Shown: piece by piece, positions 42,621-52,647 of the stretch | Position numbering within the stretch: the stretch's first letter is position 1 | Layout: each line of letters opens with the position of its first letter | Notes under the pieces: model-generated | Told to the model about the DNA's origin: nothing | The model's input: the letters and a program-made list of their open reading frames with translations, nothing else | The model's database searches: none | Position numbers and translations under genes: made by a program | NCBI GenBank assembly: GCA_018969485.1 | Contig: JAGWYG010000002.1 | Location: 38,676-102,675, forward strand | From: Chloroflexota bacterium | GTDB lineage: Bacteria > Chloroflexota > Chloroflexia > Chloroflexales > Roseiflexaceae | DNA length: 64,000 nucleotides | Reading direction: 5' to 3'

Positions 42621-43535
42621 GTGACGGGAGCGATTCGGCTGGCGGCGGCCCCGGTGTCGTGGGGCGTGACTGAGGTGGTGAGTGGGGCGGCGCGGCTGCC
42701 GTGGACGCAGGTGATGGACGAGATTGCGGCGGCGGGGTATGTCGCGACCGAACTCGGCCCATATGGCTACTACCCGACCGATGCCAGTACGTTGCGCGCG
42801 GCGCTCGCGCAGCGTGGCCTGACGCTGGCGTCGGCGTTCGTACCGGTGCCGCTCAGCGCGCCAGCGCGCTTCGCCGACGCGGCCGATGACGCGCTGACGA
42901 TCGGCCGATTGCTGGCCGATCTCGGCGCGACGACGATGGTGCTGTCGGACGCGGGGGACGCACGGCGCGCCGCCAGCGCCGGGCAGATCGCTCCCGATGT
43001 GGTCGCCGGCATGGACGCAGCCGACTGGGATCGCGCGGCGGGGCTGGTATCGTCGCTGGCGCGGCAACTGCGCACGCTCGGCCTCGATACCGTGTTCCAC
43101 CATCACGCCGGGACATACGTCGAGACGCCGGCCGAGCTGGCGGCGCTGTGCTCGCGGGTTCCGTCAGAGTTGGTCGGCATCTGTCTTGATACCGGGCATT
43201 ATGTCTATGGTGGCGGTGAGCCACGGGCGGCGCTGGCGCACTACGGCGCACGCGTCCGGTATCTGCACCTCAAGGATGTCGCGGCGGAGTCCCTGGCGCG
43301 GGCGCGCGCCGCCGGCCATGATTTCGTCACCGCCGTGGCCAACGGCGTATTCACCGCCCTCGGCAGCGGCTGTGCCGACATCGCCGGGGTCGTCGCCGAC
43401 GCGCGCGCCAGCGGGTACCGTGGCTGGGCAGTGGTGGAGCAGGACATCATCGGCGAGCGCGACGCCACGGGCCGCACGCCGCTCGCCGGGGTCACAGCGG
43501 CGCGCGCCGCGCTGCGCACGCTGGGGATCGACTGA
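42621..43535 (+). CDS. iolE: Inosose dehydratase IolE / TIM-barrel isomerase
   Basis: This 304-residue TIM-barrel protein begins IRLAAAPVSWGVTEV, matching the APxSWGV start of IolE. Metal and active-site elements include ELGPYGYYP, HHHAGTYVETPAEL, CLDTGHYVYGGG and VVEQDI. IolE dehydrates scyllo-inosose, and its product is later ring-opened by IolD. The start is GTG 42621, 21 bases after the iolD stop. Confidence 0.86.
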   Translation: MTGAIRLAAAPVSWGVTEVVSGAARLPWTQVMDEIAAAGYVATELGPYGYYPTDASTLRAALAQRGLTLASAFVPVPLSAPARFADAADDALTIGRLLADLGATTMVLSDAGDARRAASAGQIAPDVVAGMDAADWDRAAGLVSSLARQLRTLGLDTVFHHHAGTYVETPAELAALCSRVPSELVGICLDTGHYVYGGGEPRAALAHYGARVRYLHLKDVAAESLARARAAGHDFVTAVANGVFTALGSGCADIAGVVADARASGYRGWAVVEQDIIGERDATGRTPLAGVTAARAALRTLGID

Positions 43536-43645
43536 GCGCCATCACGCCGTGCGCGCGGCCGGTCGGCCGCCCGACGCAGCACTGGCCGGACGCCGGCCGT
43601 GGGCATGCCCCATCTGATGATTGCAACGCCACAGGAGGCAGCTGC

Positions 43646-44398
43646 ATGCCGGTCACTCTTCGTTCGAGCGCCCAGATCGCCCAACTCCGCGCCGCCGGTC
43701 GCCTCGTCGCCGAAACCTTTGACGTTCTGCGACCACTGATCCGGCCCGGCGTCGCGGCCAGCGAGCTCGACGCCGCGGCTGAGGCATTCATCCGCAGCCG
43801 TGGCGCCACCCCAGCCTACAAGGGCTATCGCGGGTTCCCCGCCACGCTGTGTATCTCACCCAACAACGTCATCTGCCACGGCATTCCGTCGCACTATCGG
43901 CTGAACGACGGAGACATCGTGGGCATCGACATGGGCGTCGTGCTCGATGGCTGGTACGGCGACGCCTGCATCACCGTCGGCGTCGGCACGATCGCCGATG
44001 ACGCCCGGCGCCTGCTGGAAGTCACCGAGGCGGCGATGTGGCGCGGGATCGCGGCGGCGCGCGGCGGCGCCCACCTCGGTGATGTCGGCGAGGCGATCCA
44101 GCGCCACGTCGAGGCCCACGGCTTCTCGGTCGTGCGGGAGTACACCGGGCACGGCATCGGCCAGAAACTCCACGACGAACCGACGGTGCTGCACTACGGC
44201 CGGCGCGGTCAGGGCCTGCGGCTGCGTCCGGGGCTGGTATTCACCATCGAGCCCATGGTCAACGCCGGTGCCGCCGCCACCCGGCTTGATGCGGTCGACG
44301 GCTGGACGGTGCGCACCGACGATGGCTCGCTGTCGGCGCAGTTCGAGCATACGATCGTGATCACCGATGGCGAGCCACAGGTGCTGACGTTGCCGTGA
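43646..44398 (+). CDS. map: Methionine aminopeptidase, type I
   Basis: This 250-residue metallopeptidase removes N-terminal methionine from new proteins. All five metal ligands are present: Asp95, Asp106 (GIDMGVVLDGWYGDA), His169 (GHGIGQ), Glu202 (IEPMV) and Glu234 (FEHTI). There is no insertion, so it is type I. It is not in its common position next to ribosomal protein genes; AGGAG lies 8-12 bases upstream. Confidence 0.96.
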   Translation: MPVTLRSSAQIAQLRAAGRLVAETFDVLRPLIRPGVAASELDAAAEAFIRSRGATPAYKGYRGFPATLCISPNNVICHGIPSHYRLNDGDIVGIDMGVVLDGWYGDACITVGVGTIADDARRLLEVTEAAMWRGIAAARGGAHLGDVGEAIQRHVEAHGFSVVREYTGHGIGQKLHDEPTVLHYGRRGQGLRLRPGLVFTIEPMVNAGAAATRLDAVDGWTVRTDDGSLSAQFEHTIVITDGEPQVLTLP

Positions 44399-44494
44399 GG
44401 TGGCGGCGCCGCACGCGCGCCACCCGCGCGTCGCGCACTCCCGGCCCGCCGCTGGCAGCCCGCCCCGCCACCCGGCGCCACCGCCATGTGGGCG

Positions 44495-44523
44495 TTGACC
44501 ACGGTGGCGCCGCGCCGTACAAT
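44495..44523 (+). promoter_or_regulatory. Promoter of the aminotransferase gene
   Basis: TTGACC (44495-44500) and TACAAT (44518-44523) are separated by 17 bases, about 83 bases before ATG 44606. Confidence 0.72.
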
Positions 44524-44605
44524 GCAGTCATGTGGCCGGTGGGGAGATCGCACCCCGGCATGGTGCGCCGTGGCGGCGCAATCCGATGCGCAGGAGGACT
44601 GTCAG

Positions 44606-45952
44606 ATGACGACGACCGACCGGACCCGCCAGGAGATCCTTGATCTCTCGCGCGCGACGACCCTGTACGAGTGGACGGCCCAGAAGACGATGAACCCGCT
44701 GGTCATTGATCACGCCCAGGGGATCTATCTGTGGGACGTCGACGGCAAGCGGTACATGGACTTCAACTCGCAGCTGATGTGCGTCAACATCGGCCATGGT
44801 GACCAGCGGGTGATCGATGCGATCACCGCCCAACTGCAGCGGGTGGCCTATGTGGCGCCCACGGCAGCCACCACCGCGGTGCGCGCCGAGCTCGGCGATG
44901 TGCTGCGTCGGATCACGCCCGGCAATCTGACCAAGTCGTTCTTCACGAATGGCGGCGCCGAGGCCAACGAGAATGCGATCAAGATCGCCCGGTGGTACAC
45001 CGGGCGGCACAAGATCATGGCGCGGTACCGCTCGTATCATGGCGCTACCGCCGGCGCGATCTCGCTCACCGGCGAGCCACGGCGCTGGGCGGCCGAGCCG
45101 GGCATCCCCGGCGTGGTGCGCATTCCCGATTTCTATCCGTACCGGGCAGGCAAGGCGCTCGACGATCCCGAGTACACCGCCGGCGTGCTGGCCGCCACCG
45201 AGGAGATCATCCAGCTCGAGGGGCCGCACACCATCGCGGCAATCATGATCGAATCGGTCGTCGGTACCAACGGCATCCTCATCCCGAGCGCAGCATACAT
45301 GCGCGGCATTCGCGCGCTGTGCGACCGCTACGGCATCCTGATGATCGCCGATGAAGTGATGAGTGGTTTCGGCCGGACCGGCCGCTGGTTCGCCGTCGAT
45401 CACTGGGGCGTCGTGCCCGACATGATGAGCGTCGCCAAGGGGCTGACGTCGGCCTATGTGCCGCTCGGCGCGCTGATCGTGTCGGAGCCGATCGCCGCGC
45501 ACTTCGAGGAGCGGCCGCTGTTCGCCGGCCTGACCTACAATGCGCATGCCGTCGGATGTGCGGCGGCCCTGGCGACGATCCGCGTCTACGAGGAGGATGG
45601 CCTGATCGAGCAGGCTGCCCGGCTCGGCGAGGTGCTGCGCGTCGAGATGGCGCGCATCAAGGAGCGCCATCCCTCGGTCGGCGATGCCCGCTCGATCGGC
45701 CTGTTTGCGGTGTTCGAACTGGTGAAGGACCGGGCGACGCGCGAGCCGCTCACGCCATTCAACCCGAAGCCGAGCGAGCTTGGGCCGATGCCGGCGTTCA
45801 ATGCGTTCCTGCGTCAGCACGGCGTCTTCACGCTGGTGCGCTGGAACACCTTCTTCGTCAATCCGCCGCTATGCATCACCGAGGAGCAACTGCTCGAGGG
45901 TCTGGCGGTGATGGATCGCGCCCTCGACATCGTCGACCAGGCGATCGCCTGA
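44606..45952 (+). CDS. Class III pyridoxal-phosphate aminotransferase
   Basis: This 448-residue enzyme has the PLP lysine Lys278 (SVAKGLTSAYVPLGA), IIADEVMSGFGRTG and NGGAEANENAIKIAR. It belongs to the omega-amino acid transaminase group (beta-alanine, taurine or GABA type). The exact amino donor is not evident. ATG 44606 has CAGGAGG 9-15 bases upstream; earlier in-frame codons run through the promoter. The aldehyde dehydrogenase downstream could oxidise a semialdehyde product. Confidence 0.9.
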   Translation: MTTTDRTRQEILDLSRATTLYEWTAQKTMNPLVIDHAQGIYLWDVDGKRYMDFNSQLMCVNIGHGDQRVIDAITAQLQRVAYVAPTAATTAVRAELGDVLRRITPGNLTKSFFTNGGAEANENAIKIARWYTGRHKIMARYRSYHGATAGAISLTGEPRRWAAEPGIPGVVRIPDFYPYRAGKALDDPEYTAGVLAATEEIIQLEGPHTIAAIMIESVVGTNGILIPSAAYMRGIRALCDRYGILMIADEVMSGFGRTGRWFAVDHWGVVPDMMSVAKGLTSAYVPLGALIVSEPIAAHFEERPLFAGLTYNAHAVGCAAALATIRVYEEDGLIEQAARLGEVLRVEMARIKERHPSVGDARSIGLFAVFELVKDRATREPLTPFNPKPSELGPMPAFNAFLRQHGVFTLVRWNTFFVNPPLCITEEQLLEGLAVMDRALDIVDQAIA

Positions 45953-45997
45953 TCGCCGGCGCGCCATGGTGGCCAGCGATGGAAAGCGACACGATCC

Positions 45998-47359
45998 GTG
46001 ACACGACCGCACGCGCCAGCCGACGGCTGGCGCACCTTCGTGGTGATCTGGCTCACCCAGGCCGGCTCGGTGTTCGGCAGCGCGATCACCGGGTTCGCGC
46101 TGACGATCTGGCTGACGCAGCGCGCCTACCCCGCGCCAGAACAACGCGGCGAGCTGGCGTTCGCGCTGGCGGCGTACGGTCTGAGCCACTTCCTCGCCGG
46201 GCTGATCGCTGCGCCAATCGGCGGTGCCTGGGCCGACCGGCACGACCGGCGGCGGACGATGCTGCTGAGCGATGCGCTCAGTGGCTTGGTGACGCTGACG
46301 CTGCTGCTGCTGGTGCTCGGCGATCTGCTGACCCTGTGGCTGCTGCTGGCGCTCAACGTGATCGCCGGCGTCGCCAATACCTTCCACGACTCGGCGTGGG
46401 ATGCCTCGTACGCCCTGCTGGTGCCCGACGAGCGCCTGCCACAGGCCAACGGCATGATGCAGACGGCCTGGGCGCTCTCGGGGGTGCTTGCGCCGGCGCT
46501 GGCGGCGACGCTGATCGCATGGCCGGCGCTGCTGCGCCAGGGCGGCGCCGACGGCGGGCTGGCGCGGCTCGCCGACGGCACCAGCCTGGCGCTGCTCGTC
46601 GATCTGGCGACATTCGCCATCGCGGTGGCGGCACTGGCGCTGGTGCGCATTCCGTCGCCACGCCGCAGCGATCTGGCGGGCGGCGCCACGCCGAGCCTGC
46701 TGGACGACATCGGCTCGGGTGTGCGCTACATCTGGCGCCGTCGCGCCATGCTCTGGCTGCTCGGCACCTTCACCGTCGTCAACTTCAGCGCCGCACCGGT
46801 CAGCACGCTCCTGCCGCTGCTCGTCAAGTTCTCGCTCGCGCCCGACCGCGCGGCGCTCGGCATGGGGACCGAGGCCGGGCTGGCGCTGATCAACAGCATC
46901 AGCGCCATCGGCGGCGTGGCCGGTGGTGTGGTGATGAGCGTGTGGGGCGGGCTACGCCATCGGCGCATCGTCGGCGTACTCATCCCGATGATCATCTCGC
47001 TCGCCGCCGAGATGCTGCTCGGCCTCTCGCCGCTGGTCTGGCTCACTGCCGTGCTGGCGGCGCTGTCGGCGGCGATGGTCCCGTTCCTCAACAGCCACTC
47101 ACAGGCGATCTGGCAATCGGTCACGCCCAACGAACTGCAGGGGCGCGTGTTCGCCGTCCGCCGGGTCATCGCCCAGGGCAGCTTCCCGCTCGGCACGCTG
47201 CTCGCCGGCCTGGCCGGCGGAGTGCTCGATCCCGGCGTGCTGATCGCGCTGGTCTCGGGTGCAGCCCTGCTGTTCTGCATCGCCCAATGCTTCAACCGCT
47301 CCCTGCGGCGCATCGAAGACCGCGACTGGCTCGAGGCGCGCGCCGGCGGCGGCAACTGA
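45998..47359 (+). CDS. MFS transporter (macrolide-efflux-like)
   Basis: This 453-residue protein has about 12 hydrophobic helices. The motif between helices 2 and 3 is GAWADRHDRRRTMLLSDA, matching the MFS signature. FHDSAWDASYALLVPDERLPQANGMMQTAW is typical of the MFS_3/MefA exporter group. GTG 45998 is used. The substrate is unknown and the position in a carbohydrate cluster may be incidental. Confidence 0.88.
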   Translation: MTRPHAPADGWRTFVVIWLTQAGSVFGSAITGFALTIWLTQRAYPAPEQRGELAFALAAYGLSHFLAGLIAAPIGGAWADRHDRRRTMLLSDALSGLVTLTLLLLVLGDLLTLWLLLALNVIAGVANTFHDSAWDASYALLVPDERLPQANGMMQTAWALSGVLAPALAATLIAWPALLRQGGADGGLARLADGTSLALLVDLATFAIAVAALALVRIPSPRRSDLAGGATPSLLDDIGSGVRYIWRRRAMLWLLGTFTVVNFSAAPVSTLLPLLVKFSLAPDRAALGMGTEAGLALINSISAIGGVAGGVVMSVWGGLRHRRIVGVLIPMIISLAAEMLLGLSPLVWLTAVLAALSAAMVPFLNSHSQAIWQSVTPNELQGRVFAVRRVIAQGSFPLGTLLAGLAGGVLDPGVLIALVSGAALLFCIAQCFNRSLRRIEDRDWLEARAGGGN

Positions 47360-47369
47360 GGAGGTCACC

Positions 47370-48848
47370 GTGACGGTCTATCGAAACTCCATCAATGGTG
47401 CGTGGTGCGAATCGCGCGGCACGCGGCGGGTGGCGAACATCAATCCGGCCAATACCGCCGACGTGCTGGGCGAGACGCCGCTCTCGACGCGTGAGGAGGC
47501 GGTGGCGGCGCTGGATGCCGCAGCCGCGGCATTCGCCGGCTGGCGTCGCACGCCGGCGCCGCGACGCGGCGAAATCGTGACGCGCGCCGCGCGGTTGCTG
47601 GCCGAGCGCAAGGAGGCGATCGCCCGCACGCTGGTGCGCGAAGAGGGCAAGATCCTCAGCGAGGCGCTCGGCGAGGTGCAGCGCAGCATCAACATCGCCG
47701 AGTTCGCCGGCGCGCACGGGCGGCGCCTCACCGGCCAGACCATTCCGCTCGAGCTGCCGGAGAATCTCGGCTACACCATCAGGCAGCCGCTGGGCGTGGT
47801 GTCGCTGATCACACCGTGGAACTTCCCCGCGGCTATTCCGGTGTGGAAGATCGCGCCGGCGCTGGTGTCGGGCAATACCGTCGTGTTCAAGCCGGCAACG
47901 ATCACGCCGGCCACTGCAGCGCTGGTGGTCGAGTGTTTCATCGAAGCGGGCGTGCCGCCCGGCGTGCTGAATATGATCTACGGCAGCGGCAATGAGATCG
48001 GCGATGTCCTGATCGATCATCCGGCCGTGCGGGCCGTCTCGTTCACCGGCTCGACCGAGATCGGCCTTGATGTCTATCGGCGCGCCGCGGCTCGCGGCAT
48101 TCGCGCCCAGTGCGAGATGGGCGGCAAAAACCCGGTGATCGTCATGGAAGACGCCGACCTCGATCTGGCGGTCGCCGGGGTCTTCGCCGGCGCATTCGGC
48201 TCGACGGGCCAGCGCTGCACGGCGACGAGCCGGGTCATCCTGATGCATCCGGTGGCGGACGCATTCCTCGAGCGCATCGTGACGCTGACCCGCGCGATGC
48301 GCCTCGGCGATGGCCTGCAGCCGGGGATCGACATGGGGCCGTGCGTCGATGCTGCCCAGATGCACAAGGTGCTCGACTATGTCGCGGTGGCGCGCGCCGA
48401 GGGTGCCGAGCTGCTGTGCGGTGGCGCACGTGCCGATGCCGGCGACCTGGCTCGCGGCTGCTTCGTCGAGCCGACGATCTTCGACCGCGCGCGCCCGGAG
48501 ATGCGCATCTCGTGCGAGGAGGTCTTCGGCCCGGTGCTCGCTGCCATCCGCGTCGAGAGCTTTGCCGAGGCGATGGCTGCGGCGAACACCTCGGAGTTCG
48601 GCCTGACGTCGAGCATCTACACCCGCGATGTGTCGCACGTGTTCCGCTACATCGACGAGATCGAGACCGGCATCACGCATGTCAATTCGCCGACGCTCGG
48701 CGGCGAGGCGCAGATGCCGTTCGGCGGGATGAAAGCCACCGGCGTCGGGCCACGCGAGCAGGGCGTCGAGGTGTTCGACTTCTACACCGAGACGAAGGCG
48801 GTGTACATCGACTACACCGGCATACGCCGTGAGGGGAAGCTGTACTGA
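47370..48848 (+). CDS. NAD(P)-dependent aldehyde dehydrogenase (semialdehyde type)
   Basis: This 492-residue enzyme has catalytic Cys283 (GQRCTATS) and Glu249 (EMGGKNPV), plus the [20 protein letters not shown] cofactor region and FTGSTEIG. It resembles alpha-ketoglutarate semialdehyde or lactaldehyde dehydrogenases of sugar breakdown. GTG 47370 has GAGGAGG 6-12 bases upstream. It starts a run of four dehydrogenase/rhamnose genes on the same strand, probably one operon with the next four genes. Confidence 0.92.
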   Translation: MTVYRNSINGAWCESRGTRRVANINPANTADVLGETPLSTREEAVAALDAAAAAFAGWRRTPAPRRGEIVTRAARLLAERKEAIARTLVREEGKILSEALGEVQRSINIAEFAGAHGRRLTGQTIPLELPENLGYTIRQPLGVVSLITPWNFPAAIPVWKIAPALVSGNTVVFKPATITPATAALVVECFIEAGVPPGVLNMIYGSGNEIGDVLIDHPAVRAVSFTGSTEIGLDVYRRAAARGIRAQCEMGGKNPVIVMEDADLDLAVAGVFAGAFGSTGQRCTATSRVILMHPVADAFLERIVTLTRAMRLGDGLQPGIDMGPCVDAAQMHKVLDYVAVARAEGAELLCGGARADAGDLARGCFVEPTIFDRARPEMRISCEEVFGPVLAAIRVESFAEAMAAANTSEFGLTSSIYTRDVSHVFRYIDEIETGITHVNSPTLGGEAQMPFGGMKATGVGPREQGVEVFDFYTETKAVYIDYTGIRREGKLY

Positions 48849-48854
48849 CCACCG

Positions 48855-49940
48855 ATGGGGGGCATGATGGCGGAACGGATGCAGGCGGTGGTCTGTCGTG
48901 GCCCGCGCGACTACCGGCTCGAGGAATGGGATGTGCCGACGATCGGCCCGGGCGAGGTGCTGGTGCGCGTGCGTGCCGTGGGAATCTGCGCCAGCGATCT
49001 GAAGTGCTACCTGGGCGCGCCGCTGTTCTGGGGCGATGCGCGCCGCAGCGGCTATTGCCAGCCACCGGTCATCCCGGGCCATGAGTTCGTCGGCGAGGTC
49101 GTGGCGCTCGGCGAGGGCGCTGCCGAAGAGTACGGCCTGGCCATCGGCGATCTGGCAGTGTCGGAGCAGATCGTGCCGTGCTGGAGCTGCCGCTTCTGCC
49201 GGCGTGGCCAGTACTGGATGTGCATGGTCCACGACATCTACGGCTTCCGCCAGCGTACGTTCGGTGCGATGGCGGAGTACCTGCGGTTTCCGCGCGGCGC
49301 GCTCAACTACCGCGTGCCCGCCGGGATCGCGCCGCATCACGCCGCCTTCATCGAGCCGCTGGCGTGCTCCATCCACGCGGTGCAGCGCGGCGAGATCGAG
49401 TTCGGCGACGTGGTCGCCATCGCGGGTGCCGGGCCGCTCGGCCTGGGCATGATCGCCGCAGCGCGCCTCAAGCACCCCGGCTGCCTGATCGCCATCGACC
49501 TCGAGGACGACCGGCTGGCGCTGGCGCAGGCCTGCGGCGCCGATGTGGTGCTCAATCCCCGCCGCGAGGATGTGGTGGCCGCGGTGCAGCGCATGACCGG
49601 CGGCTACGGCTGTGATGTCTACATCGAGGCGACCGGCCATCCGGCGGCGGTGGAGCAGGGTCTGGCGATGATCCGCAAGCTCGGCACGTTCGTCGAGTTC
49701 AGCGTGATGCGCGAGCCAGTGACCGTCGACTGGACGATCATCGGCGATACCAAAGAGCTGAACATCCACGGCTCGCATCTCGGCCCGTACTGCTACCCGA
49801 TCGCCATCGAGATGATCGCCGCCGGCCGGCTGCCGCTCGATCGCATCATCACCCATCAACTGCCCTTGCGCGACTACCAGGCCGGCATCGATCTGGTCGC
49901 CGCGGGCGATCGGTCGGTCAAGGTCACCCTGATGCCATGA
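48855..49940 (+). CDS. Zinc alcohol dehydrogenase, erythritol/threitol dehydrogenase-like
   Basis: This 361-residue MDR enzyme has the catalytic Cys in GICASDLKC, the structural zinc Cys group (PCWSCRFCRRGQYWMC) and GHEFVGEV. The NAD-binding part is GAGPLGLGMI. The LGAPLFWGD and YWMCMVHDIYGF segments match my memory of erythritol/L-threitol dehydrogenases, so a polyol substrate is likely. It starts 6 bases after the preceding stop. The next gene is another MDR enzyme, 10 bases away. Confidence 0.88.
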   Translation: MGGMMAERMQAVVCRGPRDYRLEEWDVPTIGPGEVLVRVRAVGICASDLKCYLGAPLFWGDARRSGYCQPPVIPGHEFVGEVVALGEGAAEEYGLAIGDLAVSEQIVPCWSCRFCRRGQYWMCMVHDIYGFRQRTFGAMAEYLRFPRGALNYRVPAGIAPHHAAFIEPLACSIHAVQRGEIEFGDVVAIAGAGPLGLGMIAAARLKHPGCLIAIDLEDDRLALAQACGADVVLNPRREDVVAAVQRMTGGYGCDVYIEATGHPAAVEQGLAMIRKLGTFVEFSVMREPVTVDWTIIGDTKELNIHGSHLGPYCYPIAIEMIAAGRLPLDRIITHQLPLRDYQAGIDLVAAGDRSVKVTLMP

Positions 49941-49950
49941 GGAGGTGCGC

Positions 49951-50958
49951 ATGCGCGCAGTCGTCTTCCCCGCACCGGGCCAGGTCGAGGTGCGCCAGGT
50001 GCCCGATCCGACGCCCGGGCCGTCCGACGTGGTGATCCGGGTGGCCCGCTGTGGCATCTGTGGTACGGATCTGCACATCTTCCGCGACGAGTACGCCTCG
50101 CGGTTTCCGCTCATTCCGGGGCACGAATGCGTCGGGACGGTAGTCGCGCTCGGCCGTGACGTCACCGATCTGCAGCCCGGGTGGCGGGTCGCCGTCGATC
50201 CAAACATTGCGTGTGGGGCGTGCAGCTTCTGCCGCGAGCGGCGCTTCAACCAGTGCCAGCGCTGGCGCGTGCTGGGCGTCACCGAGGCCGGCGCATTCGC
50301 CGAGTATCTCGTCGCGCCGGCGCGGGTGTGCTTCCCGGTGCCGGATGCCATCGACGACGCCGCAGCAGCATGGATCGAACCGCTGGCGTGCGTCGCACAC
50401 GCCATGGCGCGCCTGCCGGTCGAGACGACGGCGCGCGCGCTGGTGTTCGGCGCCGGCCCGATCGGCCTGCTGCTGGCGCAGGCGCTGCGGCTGCGCGGCG
50501 CGCTGGATGTGACCATCGTCGAGCGCCGCACCAACCGGCTGGCGCTCGCCCGCCGCCTCGGGCTGGGCGCGGTCGTGGCGGCCGATGACGACCTGGCGGC
50601 ACAGCTGCGCGAGCAGGCGCCCGATGGCTTCGCCATCGTCGCCGACGCCACCGGTGCGCCGACGGTCATCGAGCACGCCCTGGCCTATGTCCGGTCGGCG
50701 GGGCACTACCTGCAATTCGGCGTCGCACCCCGCGATGCGCTCGTGCGCTGGAACCCGTACGACATCTTCCGCCGCGAGATCAGCATCATCGGCAGCTTCG
50801 CGCTGAACGTCACCGTTCCGCCGGCGATCGCCTGGCTCGAGCGCGGCCTGATCCAGACCGCCGCGCTCACCAGCCATACCGTCGATCTCGACGGGTTTGC
50901 CACCGCGCTGGACGCCTTCGCCGCCGGCGAGACGCTGAAAGTCCACGTGCAACCATGA
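49951..50958 (+). CDS. Zinc alcohol dehydrogenase (polyol/sorbitol dehydrogenase-like)
   Basis: This 335-residue MDR enzyme has the catalytic Cys in GICGTDLHIF, GHECVGTV, a structural zinc set (CGACSFCRERRFNQC) and the Rossmann motif GAGPIGLLLAQ. It is in the sorbitol/arabitol dehydrogenase-like group. ATG 49951 has GAGGAGG 5-12 bases upstream; an in-frame GTG 6 bases earlier overlaps that SD. It precedes rhaM by 25 bases. Confidence 0.9.
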   Translation: MRAVVFPAPGQVEVRQVPDPTPGPSDVVIRVARCGICGTDLHIFRDEYASRFPLIPGHECVGTVVALGRDVTDLQPGWRVAVDPNIACGACSFCRERRFNQCQRWRVLGVTEAGAFAEYLVAPARVCFPVPDAIDDAAAAWIEPLACVAHAMARLPVETTARALVFGAGPIGLLLAQALRLRGALDVTIVERRTNRLALARRLGLGAVVAADDDLAAQLREQAPDGFAIVADATGAPTVIEHALAYVRSAGHYLQFGVAPRDALVRWNPYDIFRREISIIGSFALNVTVPPAIAWLERGLIQTAALTSHTVDLDGFATALDAFAAGETLKVHVQP

Positions 50959-50983
50959 TCCGACGAGACCAGAGGAGCGAACG

Positions 50984-51304
50984 ATGGAGCGCGTCTGTTT
51001 CTTGCTCAAGGTTCGGCCCGAATGCCTCGACATCTACCGCCAGCGCCATGCCGAGGTCTGGCCCGACATGCTCGCGGCGCTGCGCGCGACGGGCTGGCAC
51101 AACTACTCGCTGTTCCTGCGCGATGACGGCCTGCTGGTGGGGTATTTCGAGACCCCCGACCTGGCGGCGGCGCTGGCGGGCATGGCGGCGCGCGACGTGA
51201 ATGCGCGCTGGCAAGCCGAGATGGCGCCGTACTTCGAGGATTTGCAAGGCCGTCGCCCCGATGAGGGCTTCCTGCGTCTCGAGCAGGTCTTCTATCTGGC
51301 GTGA
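50984..51304 (+). CDS. rhaM: L-rhamnose mutarotase
   Basis: This 106-residue protein interconverts alpha- and beta-L-rhamnose. It has the family core VCFLLKVRPECLDIYRQRHAEVWPDM, GWHNYSLFLRDDGLLVGYFE, and MAPYFEDLQGRRPDEGFLRLEQVFYL. The His of RHAEVWP and the WHNYSLF strand are characteristic. It lies 12 bases upstream of the rhamnose isomerase gene. Confidence 0.95.
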   Translation: MERVCFLLKVRPECLDIYRQRHAEVWPDMLAALRATGWHNYSLFLRDDGLLVGYFETPDLAAALAGMAARDVNARWQAEMAPYFEDLQGRRPDEGFLRLEQVFYLA

Positions 51305-51316
51305 GAGGAGGCGACG

Positions 51317-52561
51317 ATGAGTGATTCACCGGTAGCGTTCGAACTCCTGGCGGCGGATCTGGCGGCGCAGGGTACGGATGTCGCCGCGGTGCTCGCGGCC
51401 CTGCAACAGCAGCAGATCGAGACGCCGAGTTGGGGCTATGCCAACAGCGGAACGCGCTTCAAGGCATTCGCCTGGCCGGGTGCGGCGACGACCACCGCGC
51501 AGAAGCTCGACGATGCGGCGATGGTGCAGCGCATGACGGGCATCGCGCCCTCGGTGGCGATCCATATCCCGTGGGATCGGCCGGCGGATGGCGATTATGC
51601 TGCCATGTGCCAGTATGCCGGTGAGCGCGGCATTCGCATCGGAGCCGTCAACCCCAACGTCTTCCAGGACGCGCAGTATCGCCTCGGCTCGCTCGGCAGC
51701 CCCGACAGCGGCGCCCGCGAGGCGGCGATCGAGCATCTGGTCGAGTGCTGCCAGATCATGCGGCTGGTCGGCAGCGATGCCCTGAGCCTGTGGTTCGCCG
51801 ATGGCACCAACTATGCCGGGCAGGATTCGCTGCGCGCGCGCAAGCGCCGGTTCGAGCAGGGACTGGCGGCGGCGTACCGCCATCTGCCGCCCGCGGCGCG
51901 CATGCTGATCGAGTACAAGTTCTTCGAGCCGGCATTCTACAGCACCGACATCCCCGACTGGGGCACCGCCTATGCCTGGTGTCTCAAGCTCGGGCCGCAG
52001 GCGCAGGTGCTGGTGGATCTGGGACACCACGCCCAGGGCGTGAACATCGAGCAGATCGTCGGCTTCCTGCTCGACGAGGGGCGCCTGGGTGGCTTCCACT
52101 TCAATAACCGCAAGTACGCCGATGATGACCTCATCGTCGGCAGCAGTAATCCGTGGGAGCTGTTCCTGATCTACCACGAGTTGACGTCGGCCGGGCTGGG
52201 CGCCGACGAGCCGGCGCGCAGTACCGCGCGCCAGGTCGCCTACATGCTCGACCAGAGCCACAACATCGAGGGCAAGCTGGCACCGATGATCTATTCGGTG
52301 CTGAATTGCCAGGAGGCGTATGCCCGGGCGCTGTGTGTTCCGCGCGACCGGCTAGCCCAGCACCAGGCCGACGGCGACGTGCTCGGCGCGCACGCTGTGC
52401 TGAGCGACGCCTTCCGCCGCGACGTGCGCCCGCTGCTGCGCGTCGTGCGCGAGCGACTCGGCGTTCCGGCCGATCCGCTGGCCGCATTCCGCGCCAGCGG
52501 CTACGAGGCGCGCATCGCCGCCGAGCGCGGCATGCATGCGACCGCGGGTGGCTTCCAGTGA
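51317..52561 (+). CDS. rhaI: L-rhamnose isomerase (RhaI type)
   Basis: This 414-residue TIM-barrel isomerase is of the Pseudomonas stutzeri/actinobacterial type rather than the E. coli RhaA type. Metal-binding elements include [37 protein letters not shown] and [20 protein letters not shown]. It converts L-rhamnose to L-rhamnulose. The kinase and aldolase that normally follow are not in the window. Confidence 0.94.
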   Translation: MSDSPVAFELLAADLAAQGTDVAAVLAALQQQQIETPSWGYANSGTRFKAFAWPGAATTTAQKLDDAAMVQRMTGIAPSVAIHIPWDRPADGDYAAMCQYAGERGIRIGAVNPNVFQDAQYRLGSLGSPDSGAREAAIEHLVECCQIMRLVGSDALSLWFADGTNYAGQDSLRARKRRFEQGLAAAYRHLPPAARMLIEYKFFEPAFYSTDIPDWGTAYAWCLKLGPQAQVLVDLGHHAQGVNIEQIVGFLLDEGRLGGFHFNNRKYADDDLIVGSSNPWELFLIYHELTSAGLGADEPARSTARQVAYMLDQSHNIEGKLAPMIYSVLNCQEAYARALCVPRDRLAQHQADGDVLGAHAVLSDAFRRDVRPLLRVVRERLGVPADPLAAFRASGYEARIAAERGMHATAGGFQ

Positions 52562-52566
52562 GCCAT

Positions 52567-52619
52567 GCGGCTATGATGCCCGGGCGGCGCGGTGGCGCGT
52601 GCCCGGGCATCATAGCCGC
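52567..52619. terminator. 19-bp perfect hairpin between rhaI and transketolase
   Basis: Arms 52567-52585 and 52601-52619 are perfectly complementary, with a 15-base loop, in the gap between convergent genes. There is no T-tract on either strand. It is a strong candidate for a bidirectional 3'-end element. Confidence 0.62.
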
Positions 52620-52647
52620 CCGTGGCGATGCTGACCGCACCCGTGGG

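Noticed and set aside
47292..50669. Open frame of 1125 codons on the minus strand opposite the aldehyde and alcohol dehydrogenase genes
   Set aside because: It is the antisense of well-supported enzymes in a high-GC region, has no domain or SD, and shows His/Arg-rich composition.
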